From assembly GCA_018340805.1 (NCBI GenBank), contig JACMZG010001913.1, positions 25,810,092 through 25,874,091 of the forward strand: a DNA stretch of 64,000 nt, read 5' to 3'. The notes under the pieces were generated by a model, which saw only the letters and a list, made by a program, of their open reading frames with translations, was not told where the DNA came from and searched no databases. A program made the translations under genes and the position numbers. Origin of the DNA: Microvelia longipes (lineage: Eukaryota; Arthropoda; Insecta; Hemiptera; Veliidae). This document shows positions 55,838 to 64,000 of the stretch, one piece after another (the first letter of the stretch is position 1; the number at the start of each line of letters is the position of its first letter).

Positions 55838-56259
55838 TGTTGGGTTCAATCAGGCTTAAAATTTATTTTTGTTCTCAATTTAATACTGTAAACATACATA
55901 TGTCTATCTTTTCTTTAATTGCTTTTATATCTAAAAATAATATGTCGACATTATGTAAGTTTGCTCTTAAACAGAAGTTTGGAAGAAGAAGAAAAATGTA
56001 ACGAATAACATTCATTGGTCTAGTTTTTTCCGTTAGATCACTCTCACACCGAACACATCGATTTTTAAGTCTATTCCTGGCCAGGACGTGTGAATTTTTG
56101 ACTCTACCTTCAAATTTTAAGTATTTTTCAATGCGGTGAGTCCTCAAACTTTACCATCTCATAATTTTGTTATTTCTCATTTATTTATTATGTATGTTTA
56201 AAAATCTCAATCGGCGTCTACTTAGTCACAATTACAATATCGGAACTAAAGACGCAACA
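55838..56259 (+). repeat. Candidate 3' LTR of the truncated BEL/Pao
   Basis: It follows a purine-rich GGTGGGCGG (55825-55833), begins TGTTGGGTTCAATCAGG and ends GACGCAACA, where the inverted repeat of the outer element starts (GTATCGAATA). No 5' LTR remains, so this is inferred from position and TG...CA ends. Confidence 0.5.
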
Positions 56260-56501
56260 GTATCGAATAATTCGATACATCGATTTTTCTAGAGAACTAT
56301 TGAGAATCGAACTTATGCTTACATGACATTTTTTGTTTATCCTGGTCCATAGAATCAGGATTTTTATTTTGTCCCATTAAGATTAAGTCACCCTGTACAT
56401 TAAATTTAAATTACTGGTCTATTTTGGCCTGCAGTCCGAGTTCCTCTTATTTTCTTATTAAAACACCACCGGTTTTACCCAAATTATTAAAAGATACTTA
56501 C

Positions 56502-56767
56502 ATTCTAGCCAGTTTCCTGGCCCTGCCTTCATCTTGAGGTTTCTGGTCGAGAAACTTAGCTCTTAAATAATGAAATGCGTCGTCATGATACCGTTGTGGA
56601 TCTATATCTTCTTGGTTATAAACTAATTTCAAGTCCTTTCGATCTTCTTCTCTAAGATGTTTATCCATATGGTAAGAGTTGGAGAAATCAAAATAATATT
56701 GGTTGTTGGAAATGTTTGCGGAAACCATAATCATGGTATAAACTTTTCGTTGAATTCGGGATAAACT
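56502..56767 (-). CDS. Fatty acyl-CoA reductase locus 2, FAR_C exon
   Basis: Acceptor TTTTTATTTTTAG precedes 56767 and consensus donor GTAAGTAT follows 56502. About 88 codons without a stop encode the FAR_C domain: SRIQRKVYTMIM, YYFDFSNSYHMDKHLREEDR, DLKLVYNQEDIDPQRY, then FHYLRAKFLDQKPQDEGRAR. It is clearly paralogous to 31647-31910, with the introns also alignable nearby. It joins in phase with the upstream exon at 62964-63203. The final exon was not found, since the TIR/BEL element lies just downstream. Confidence 0.8.
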
Positions 56768-57180
56768 AAAAATAAAAAACATATGTTGCTAGTCATATTA
56801 AGAAGATGAGACAGAGGCAAAAGAAAAGTGTTCAGAGTTTTCCCTTGGGATCGTGTAAGTACTGAAACCAAAACTGAGGACAAAGGAAGACTGTAAGAGT
56901 CTCATTTTGTGCATTGACTAGTATTTTTTTTTAATTTACCTGAAAAGGTAAAAAAGTAAATCTATATTAATGACTCATCGTCCATCATTGTCAAAGGATT
57001 TATTTCGCGAGTATGATACTTAAATAAACAAGTAATTAAAGCTGCCTCAGGAAGTCGCGGGGACCTACGCCGTATTGCGACCAACTTCTTGTTTTATAAG
57101 TTGCTCGTTATATTCATAAATAATCTCCTCCATAAATATCTGATCCCATTTTATTCAATAATTTTTTTTCAACCAATGCT
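56768..57180. other. FAR locus 2 intron, left part
   Basis: Partly alignable to FAR locus 1 at 31920-32060 (CTCATTTTGTG near 56910). No other feature. Confidence 0.4.
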
Positions 57181-57189
57181 CTTCAACGA

Positions 57190-57963
57190 ATACCTGATTA
57201 TCTCCAGGATGCAATTCACTGAGACACTGTTTATCGCTGGGATGCAATTTAATGAGTAACGTTTTTTCTATTGAATGCAACCTAATGAGTACCTGCGTCA
57301 ACCCTAAGGATGCAATTTTATGACTAACTGCTAATCTCTAAGATGCAATTTAATGAGTAACGTTTTTTCTATTGAATGAAACCTAATAAGTACCTGCGTC
57401 AACCCTAAGGATGCAATTGTATGACTAACTGCTAATCTCTAGGATGCAATTTAATAAGTAACGTTTTTTCTATTGAATGCAACCTAATGAGTACCTGCGT
57501 CGACCCTAAGGATGAAATTTTATGACTAACTGCTAATCTCTAGGATCAATCTAATGAGTAACGTTTTTTTTTATTGAATGCAACTAAATGAGTATCTGCG
57601 TCAACCCTAAGGATGCAATTTTATGACCAACTGCTAATTTCTAGGATGCAATATAATGAGTAACGTTTTTCTATTAAATGCAACCTAATGAGTACCTGCG
57701 TCAACCCTAAGGTTGGAATTTTATGACTAACTGCTAATCTCTACGATGCAATTTAATGAGTAACGTTTTTTCTATTGAATGCAACCTAATGAGTACCTGA
57801 GTCAACCCTAAGGATGCAATTTTATGACTAACTGCTAATCTCTAGGATGTAATTTAATGTGTAACGTTTTTTCTATTGAATGCAACCTAATGAGTACCTG
57901 CGTCAACCCTAAGGATACAATTTTATGACTAACTGCTAATCTCTAGGATGCAATTCAATGAGT
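57190..57963 (+). repeat. Satellite array, left block (101-bp unit)
   Basis: About 7.5 units. Each unit consists of three related subrepeats beginning GATGCAATTTAATGAGTAAC, GAATGCAACCTAATGAGTAC and GATGCAATTTTATGACTAAC. Units are highly similar in the middle. The left edge (57190-57250) shows only ~35-bp monomers. Confidence 0.95.
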
Positions 57964-58230
57964 AATAGATATCTATCTGTTCTTGATTAAAAGAGTCCAT
58001 TAGTTCTTGAAATAAATGTTTAAGAAATATAGCTTGTTTCAAACATTCTACAATAGCAACTATTTCAGAGCCACAGGTTGACAGAGCCACGGACCCTTAG
58101 AGTTTAGACCTCCATGAAATAATATTTCCTCCAAATGTAAAAAGGTAGCCGCTAGTTGATCGTTGATTTAGTTTACCGTCCCTCCAGTTGGCGTCAACAT
58201 ATCCACATAACTCGTTATTTCCTTTTTATA
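57964..58230 (-). pseudogene. Copia RNase H, truncated
   Basis: The minus strand reads NELCGYVDANWRDGKLNQRS, TSGYLFTFGGNIISW and STCGSEIVAIVECLKQAIFL, the Copia RNase H region, then stops being recognisable at the satellite junction. It lacks the C-terminal ~70 residues. Confidence 0.75.
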
Positions 58231-59141
58231 CTCACATAACTTATACTCATCGTTCCCTTAAGATATCTAAGCGATCTTTTTAGAGCATTGAGGTGAATGG
58301 CTCTGGGATCTTTTGAGAATCCACTGAGTAAGCTTAAGGGGTAACTTAGGTCAGGTCTAGTTTTGACCATTAAATACATCAATGAACCAATAAGCTCACG
58401 GTACAGCTTTTCGTCAACACGAGGCGATGTCTCAAAGACATGTAAATCTTGATTTAGATGCAAAGGAGTAGAGACTGGCTTACAGTCAAACATATTATAT
58501 CGCTGAAGAACTTGTTCGATATATGATGACTGTGAAACTTTAATGAAATCTTTATTTTGATCTATCTCGAGCCCTAAAATTCTATCTATTTTACTTGATA
58601 CTTTTATGACAAATTTATCAGATAATATATTTGTTGCTTTCATAAAAAGTCTGGTCTGAACTAATTACGATCAGGTTATCAACATGGATACCAAGAATTA
58701 AAGTTGATTGACCAATATTAAGCATATATATGCAAGTGTCCGAAGTAAGTCTTTTAAAGTTATTACTTATAAGATGTGAATCCAGGGTTTTATACCATAC
58801 ACGACCACTTTGTTTAAGTCCGTACAAGGCTTGATTTAATTTACATACCTTGTTAGTGTTATCTTGAAACCCAGGAGGCTGATACATAAATATATCTTCT
58901 TCAAGTTTGCCATAGAGAAAGGCTGTTTCCACGTCTAAATTATGAACGTCCCAATTTTTACAAGCTGCAACAGCCAGTAGAGATAATAAGCTTGAGTTTT
59001 GAGAACTGGTGCAAAAGATTCAGAATAATCACTACCAAATTTTTGTGAGCAGCTATGTGCCACTAATCTTGCTTTATATTTATAACTACCATTATCTTCT
59101 TTAAGGGCATAAACCCATCTGCATTTGATAGGTTTAACCAT
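58215..59141 (-). pseudogene. Copia reverse transcriptase (broken, catalytic Asp changed)
   Basis: Three frames: 59141-58935 (CRWVYALKEDNGSYKYKARL, SDYSESFAPVLK), 58932-58618 (FLYGKLEEDIFMYQPPGF, YGLKQSGRVWY) and 58643-58215 (ILGLEIDQNKDFIKVSQSSY, LIGSLMYLMVKTRPDLSYPL). The catalytic YVDD box reads HVDN (58675-58686), so the second essential Asp is Asn. Two frame breaks and this change make it inactive. Confidence 0.8.
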
Positions 59142-59459
59142 GCTAGGTTTGTGTACAAGAGACTATACTTTGTGCTTAGTTAGGGATGTTATTTCTCTCT
59201 GCATGGCATTTCTCCATTCCGGTAATTGCATAGCATCATTAGCATTACTGGGAATATCAGACATAACTAATTTAACTTCACTACCAAGTACATAGGTTTC
59301 GTCTAAATTAGTTTCAGTTTTTGATTTTTTGATGAGGTAGGTTTCATAGGGGTTTCCTTATAACTAATAACTTTATTCTTAGCTATCCTAGGGAATCTTG
59401 ATTTAGAAGCAGCCTCGTTATCACTTGATAACTTTGAACTTTCACCGTTTCCATTATTT

Positions 59460-60571
59460 TTCTTTATTTCATCATCTGGTCTTTTAAGGTTATTATCGTC
59501 TGAATTTTTATCACTATCGTCATCTGAGTTACTATCACAACCATCCTAAGAACTCTTTGAGGTATCACTGTTAGATTCATTGGATTTATTTTCAGATTCA
59601 TCATCCATAATTGTTTCAGGTCTTTCAGACTCAGGAAATTCATAAATTTTCCAATAATCATCTCTTATACTTTCTTGGGGAAGAAGAGAATAACCTGGTA
59701 TATTTTCAAAGAAAGTAACATCCCCTGACTCTTCTATTGAATCAGAGTCAGGGTTATAAATTCTATAAGCTTTTTTAAGTTTAGAGTAACCAACAAAAAT
59801 ACCTGTTTTAGTGATAGAATCAAATTTGCTTCTGTTAACTCGAGGAGTCCACCACTCACACCGACATCCAAAAACTCTGAGATGAGATACAGTGGGCTTG
59901 CGTCCAGTAAATCTTTCTTCAGGTGTGCGAGTATCATCAGTCTTGGTCGGAGAACGGTTTTGTAAGTAGCACGCCGTTCCAACGGCTTCAGCCTAAAACT
60001 TACAAGGCAGACCAGAATCTATCAATAAGGCACCTTCAATAATTGATATATTTGCCCTTTCAGCAACACCATTGGACTGTGGTGAGTACGGTACAGTGAG
60101 TTCTTGCTTAGTACCATATTTATTAAAAACATCTCGTAGGTGAGAATTGTCAAATTCTTTTCCATTATCCGAACGGACTCTAAGCACAGGTTTACCTATT
60201 GCCTTAGACCACTTTATAAAGCACTCTAATTTATCCGCAGTTTCAGATTTACTAGATAAAAAGTTTGTAAATATTTTACGAGAATAATCACATACAACAG
60301 TCAAAATATATTTTGACTGCCCCAATGATTCTTCTAATGGCCCAATCAGGTCACAATGGATGAGCTGAAGAGGTCTCGTTGATTGTTGTTTGACAATAGT
60401 TTTGAACGGTTTCCGAGAATATTTTGATTTAACCCAAGAAATGCAAGTTTCGGTTTCTTTGTTAGGTTTAAATTTAAAGCCCAAAACCATATAGTTTCTA
60501 TAAATTTGATTCATATAGTTATTATTAATATGGCCCATCCATTTATGGTAAATTGAATTGTCAGAACTCAC
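59460..60571 (-). pseudogene. Copia integrase
   Basis: The frame 60571-59993 (192 codons) has H-x3-H (HKWMGH), a damaged C-x2-C (CISW), CDLIGPL (first Asp), RVRSDNGKEFDN (second Asp) and QSNGVAERANISIIEG (Glu). The triad is intact while the zinc finger lost a Cys. Downstream, 59982-59460 is frame-shifted and contains the acidic Ser-rich linker before RT. Confidence 0.8.
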
Positions 60572-61560
60572 TTTCCAAGCTTGTTGACAAACATCATTAT
60601 TAACAGTGTAAAATACATTTTTTTTAACGCAGTAAAAATTATTTCTCCTTTTAACTCAACCAGAGCTCTATTCTCATCAAATGTAACTTTACAGCCATCA
60701 CTTGTGAGCTTTGAAACTGATATTAAGTTACTGTTTAATTCAGGAACCAAAAGAACATTATTTAAGCGAAAGTTATTTACTTTTGTCCAGCCTATACCTT
60801 TAGATTCAATAATCGTGTTATCAGCAAGTTTTACTGTACTAGAACACTGTGAAATATCAAATAAATTGTCAGCTCTTGCTGCCATATGATTAGTACATGC
60901 ACTATCAAGTACATAATGGTTCTTATTATTAGAATAACATCCTACTTTAAAGGTTGAAACAGTCCATGCAGCTTCACTGGTCGTGCCAGCAAGGTTAGCT
61001 CTTCCGGTAGGTCGCCTACCACGATCTCGATTGAAGTTGAACTTTACTTTGTTTTTATTATTTTTGCTCCAACTGTTTCTGGCAAAGTGACCTGTCTTAG
61101 AACAGATAAAACATCGCTTAACTTCTTTATCACTAAGAGTAGAAGTTTTAAAAGCCAAAGAGTCTCTCGAGTTAGTCTTGAGAGATCTTTCATCAATAAG
61201 CATGAAACTTCTCCTAATATCAGTAACAGTAGCTGAGTTATTATTATCGTATTGGCAAGCTATGTCATTATATTTACCCGAAAGACCACGTAGAAGAGTC
61301 ACTACAAACTCTTGATCTTCAATCATACACCCTGCAGTCCTCGCTTCTTCAAGCATCTTCTCAGCCCGATCAATGTACTGCTGCCAATTTTCAGAACTTT
61401 TCATTTTAAGTCGAGCAATATCATTACGAGTTTCAACTTTTATTTTTATATTGTCACTTTCATACCTATTTTGCATTGTGCTGAACACATCCTTGCACGT
61501 TGAGCAGGACAAGACTAACCCAACATGCTGATCATCCATTGCACACACCAGAAGCCCTTT
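60568..61560 (-). pseudogene. Copia late gag and protease, N-terminally truncated
   Basis: The open frame 61596-60568 starts with a few codons of satellite sequence, then true Gag from about 61560 (KDVFSTMQNRYESDNIKIKV, LRGLSGKYNDIACQYD). The zinc knuckle is CFICSKTGHFARNS, with Ser for the last Cys. The protease motif is YVLDSACTNHM, with DSA for DSG. The end is frame-shifted relative to integrase by an indel near 60620. Loss of three key residues suggests an old copy. Confidence 0.8.
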
Positions 61561-61564
61561 TTCT

Positions 61565-62690
61565 ATTAAATGCAACCTAATGAGTACCTGCGTCAACCCT
61601 AAGGATGCAATTTTATGTCTAACTGCTAATCTCTAGGATCCAATTTAATAAGTAACGTTTTTTCTATTGAATGCAACCTAATGAGTACCTGCGTCAGCCC
61701 TAAGGATGCATTTTTATGATTAACTGCTAATCTCAAGGATGCAATTTAATGAGTAACGTTTTTTCTATTAAATGCAACCTAATGAGTACCTGCGTCAACC
61801 CTAAGGATGCAATTTTATGACTAACTGCTAATCTCTAGGATGTAATTTAATGTGTAACGTTTTTTTTATTGAATGCAACCTAATGAGTAGCTGCATCAAC
61901 CCTAAGGATGCAATTTTATAACTAACTGCTAATCTCTAGGATGCAATTTAATGAGTAACGTTTTTTCTATTAAATGCAACCTAATGAGTACCTGCGTCAA
62001 CCCTAAGGATGCAATTTTATGACTAACAGCTAATCTCTCGGATGCAATTTAATGAGTAACTCTTCTTTCAATTAAAAGCATCATAATGAGTACCTGCGTC
62101 AACCCTAAGAATGCAATTTTATGACTAACTGCTAATCTTAGGGATGCAATTTAATGAGTAATGTTTTTTTTATTAAATGCAACCTGATGAGTACCTGCGT
62201 CAACCCTAAGGATGCAATTTTATGACTAACTGCTAATCTCTAGGAGGCAATTTATTGAGTAACGTTTTTTCTATCGAATGCAACCTAATGAGTACCTGCG
62301 TCAACCCTAAGGATGCCATTTTATGATTAACTGCTAATCTCTAGGAGGAAATTTATTGAGTAACGTTTTTTCTATTGAATGCAACCTAATAAGTACCTGC
62401 GTCAGCCCTAAGGATGCAATTTTATGATTAACTGCTAATCTCTAAGATGCAATAAATTAGCAACTCTTTTTTCTTTGGAATGCAATTTAATAAGTACCTG
62501 CGTTAAATCTAAGGATGGGATTTATTGAATTACTGTTAATATCTGGGATGCAATTCAATGAGTACCAGTTAATCTCTGGAATGCAATTCAATGAGAAACT
62601 ATTTATTTCAGGTATTTAATTTAATGAGTACCTGAGTGAATTCTGATTATGCAATTTAAAGAGTAACAGTGTATCTCCGGGGGTAAATCC
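61565..62690 (+). repeat. Satellite array, right block (101-bp unit)
   Basis: About 9 full units of the same trimeric repeat as the left block, then from ~62520 degraded ~35-bp monomers (GATGCAATTCAATGAGTACC and variants) fading out at ~62690. Confidence 0.95.
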
Positions 62691-62741
62691 CATGTTCAGT
62701 CAAACAGTCAAGATTCTGTTCGTATGAGACTGATAAATAGG

Positions 62742-62950
<209 letters not shown>

Positions 62951-62963
62951 TGATCATACAAAC

Positions 62964-63203
62964 CTGATTTTTTGACCCGCTACTTTCAAAGGAATGTCAA
63001 GTATAAGCGCCGGTAGAAGCTGGCAAAAAATGAAAAAAAAGAAGTATTTGATGCTGTTGTTTATCAGTACCATATTTGGCTTCCAAATGCAGTATTTAAA
63101 AGGATATTTGGCGACGCTTTTTGGAAAGAAAATTCTTGGGTATACTTCTAAGGCTGGGGCTAGGCGAAACCCATTGAGGTTATAGATCGGCTTTACACCC
63201 TTC
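62964..63203 (-). CDS. Fatty acyl-CoA reductase locus 2, penultimate-type exon
   Basis: Acceptor CTTTATTTGCAG precedes 63203. A GTTTGT donor follows CAG at 62964. Its 80 codons are free of stops and match the segment of insect FARs between the NAD-binding and FAR_C domains: VKPIYNL near the start, VAKYPFKYCIWKPN (P-x4-x-W-x-P) and the hydrophobic FCQLLPALILDIPLKVAGQK, where FARs have a conserved LPA-x-x-x-D ... G-x-x. Spliced to 56767-56502 the frame continues correctly. Upstream exons must lie beyond the window or in the region to 64000, which looks repeat-derived. Confidence 0.75.
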
Positions 63204-63259
63204 CTGCAAATAAAGATTACGAGTGATACCATAGAGATATATGGAGTTCCAGGCATTGA

Positions 63260-63578
63260 AAATGTGTCCAGCTAGTTAGACAGGTTCCATTATTACTTTT
63301 TCCCACGTACTACTGTAGGTATGAGGGAAAAGTCTTGACTTAAATGTAAAAATCGGAATTTCATTGGAATCATTGAAGACTTTCTAAGTAGTTCCATTAT
63401 GATGTAAGTCTCTTTGTGTGTTTGTGTCACGCACAAGTCCCTGTGTTTGCTGGTGTCACGCACAACTCCTGCTGTGTACATGATGAACACTTAGTCATGG
63501 AGTAGTGATGGACTTAGTTATGGATAATAGTCTGGGAGCGAGCCCTGAGGTGATTTTCAGCGTCATAAGATTTATGCA
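63260..63578. other. No gene recognised
   Basis: A short segment TACTGTAGGTATGAGGGAAAAG resembles 50736-50770. A direct repeat GTGTCACGCACAA occurs at 63425 and 63451. Otherwise nothing. Confidence 0.4.
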
Positions 63579-64000
63579 CTATTTGATCATAGGATTTACA
63601 GGAACAAAAATTATAGAGTAAGAGAACCACTGGACTGACGTTTTAACAAGCTTAACAAGGGAATATAGAGATAAGTAATCTATGGTTTCTATACTATTAC
63701 CTAATTTGAAATGGACATATCTTAAACATTTTCTCTGTACTCGTTCAAGAGCCTCAGCATGAATTCTATAAATTGGAGACCTAATAATAGAGTTGAATTC
63801 CAATTGAGACCAGACTAATGAGATAAAAAGGGTTTTTAGAGTATCTGTATTCTTGAAATACTTAGTAGTTCTTATGATGAAACCTAACAACTTCATTGCT
63901 TTGGAAAAAATGCCATTAATATGAGTTTCAAAGGTAAGTTTAGAGTCTAGTATTATGCCTAAATCTCTTATTTCAGAAACAGATTTTAAATTTACATTCT
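63579..64000 (-). pseudogene. Non-LTR RT C-terminal region, runs off the window
   Basis: The minus strand reads SVSEIRDLGIILDSKLTFET from the window edge, then the 105-codon frame 63896-63579 with KLLGFIIRTTKYFKN, TLKTLFISLVWSQLEFNSII and ALERVQRKCLRYVHF. These are the RT thumb and connection blocks of Jockey/CR1-type ORF2. The RT core should lie beyond 64000. No internal stop is seen before 63579. Confidence 0.7.

Larger units (their letters stand above)
52261..56395. mobile_element. TA-flanked TIR element carrying a truncated BEL/Pao
   Basis: Terminal CAGGGTG...CACCCTG, each flanked by TA (52259-52260, 56396-56397). The inverted repeats are about 135 bp: 52261-52328 plus 52822-52892 on the left (split by a second MITE) and 56260-56395 on the right, sharing CTTAATCTTAATGG, GATTCTATGGACCAGGAT, AATGTCATGTAAGCATA and TCTCTAGAAAAATCGAT. 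The core is a BEL/Pao fragment with its own 3' LTR. FAR locus 1 keeps the uninterrupted flank at about 31530-31560. A Tc1/mariner-like MITE into which BEL later inserted is the simplest reading. Confidence 0.75.
57964..61564 (-). mobile_element. Copia fragment without LTRs inside the satellite
   Basis: On the minus strand: late gag, protease, integrase, RT and RNase H, all in Copia order, but no LTR, primer site, gag start or polypurine tract. The satellite resumes on both sides at about the same point of the unit, between AATGAGTAA and the TTTTTCTATT run. It differs strongly from the Copia at 6.7-16 kb, so it is another family. Confidence 0.85.

Noticed and set aside
57190..62690. CRISPR-like direct repeats
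   Set aside because: Units are contiguous tandem repeats without unique spacers in a eukaryotic intron.

Overview
This is an AT-rich eukaryotic window, almost certainly from an arthropod and most likely an insect. It holds no bacterial-style genes. It consists of transposable elements in several nested layers around pieces of two tandem host fatty acyl-CoA reductase (FAR) loci on the minus strand. The insect assignment rests on the divergent insect-type FAR exons, the BEL/Pao and Copia elements, a Copia primer-binding site of the Drosophila-copia half-tRNA-iMet type, and the short TIR elements. I cannot name the species.

Layout. 1-6.6 kb: a decayed non-LTR retrotransposon (endonuclease plus reverse transcriptase) whose AT-rich 3' flank carries a 543-bp hAT-like MITE and another interspersed repeat. 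6.6-16.2 kb: a small TIR element split by a Copia insertion. The insertion is a head-to-head rearranged double Copia with identical outer LTRs and a 5-bp target duplication. 16.2-19.8 kb: no gene seen. 19.8-26.2 kb: a complete, very young BEL/Pao element on the minus strand with 208-bp LTRs identical over their whole length, but with broken ORFs. 26.2-28.7 kb: mostly non-coding, with one promoter-like segment. 28.7-31.0 kb: a 45-bp minisatellite interrupted by a 5'-truncated non-LTR element.

31.6-36.9 kb: FAR locus 1 (minus strand): a first exon with Rossmann motif, two short NAD-binding exons and a FAR_C exon. Exon 1 has a stop and a frameshift, so this copy looks decayed. A 1.35-kb palindrome lies in one intron. 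37-51 kb: a minisatellite with an AGCGAGCGAAGCGAGC core, several elements whose ends resemble the 5S rRNA internal promoter, palindromic MITEs, and fragments of non-LTR reverse transcriptases. 52.2-56.4 kb: a TA-flanked inverted-repeat element that carries a truncated BEL/Pao element and a second nested MITE. It sits beside a FAR_C exon, and FAR locus 1 preserves the empty site.

56.5-63.2 kb: FAR locus 2 (minus strand): two exons that join in phase, separated by a 6.2-kb intron. The intron contains a satellite with 101-bp units made of three related ~33-bp subrepeats, an LTR-less Copia fragment placed inside one satellite unit without loss of phase, and a long (TA)n tract. The window ends inside another non-LTR element on the minus strand.

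How the parts relate: only FAR is host coding sequence. Its product would reduce fatty acyl-CoA to fatty alcohol for waxes or pheromones. Everything else is mobile or repetitive DNA, and most of the value lies in the insertion order, the rearrangements and the repeat structure.
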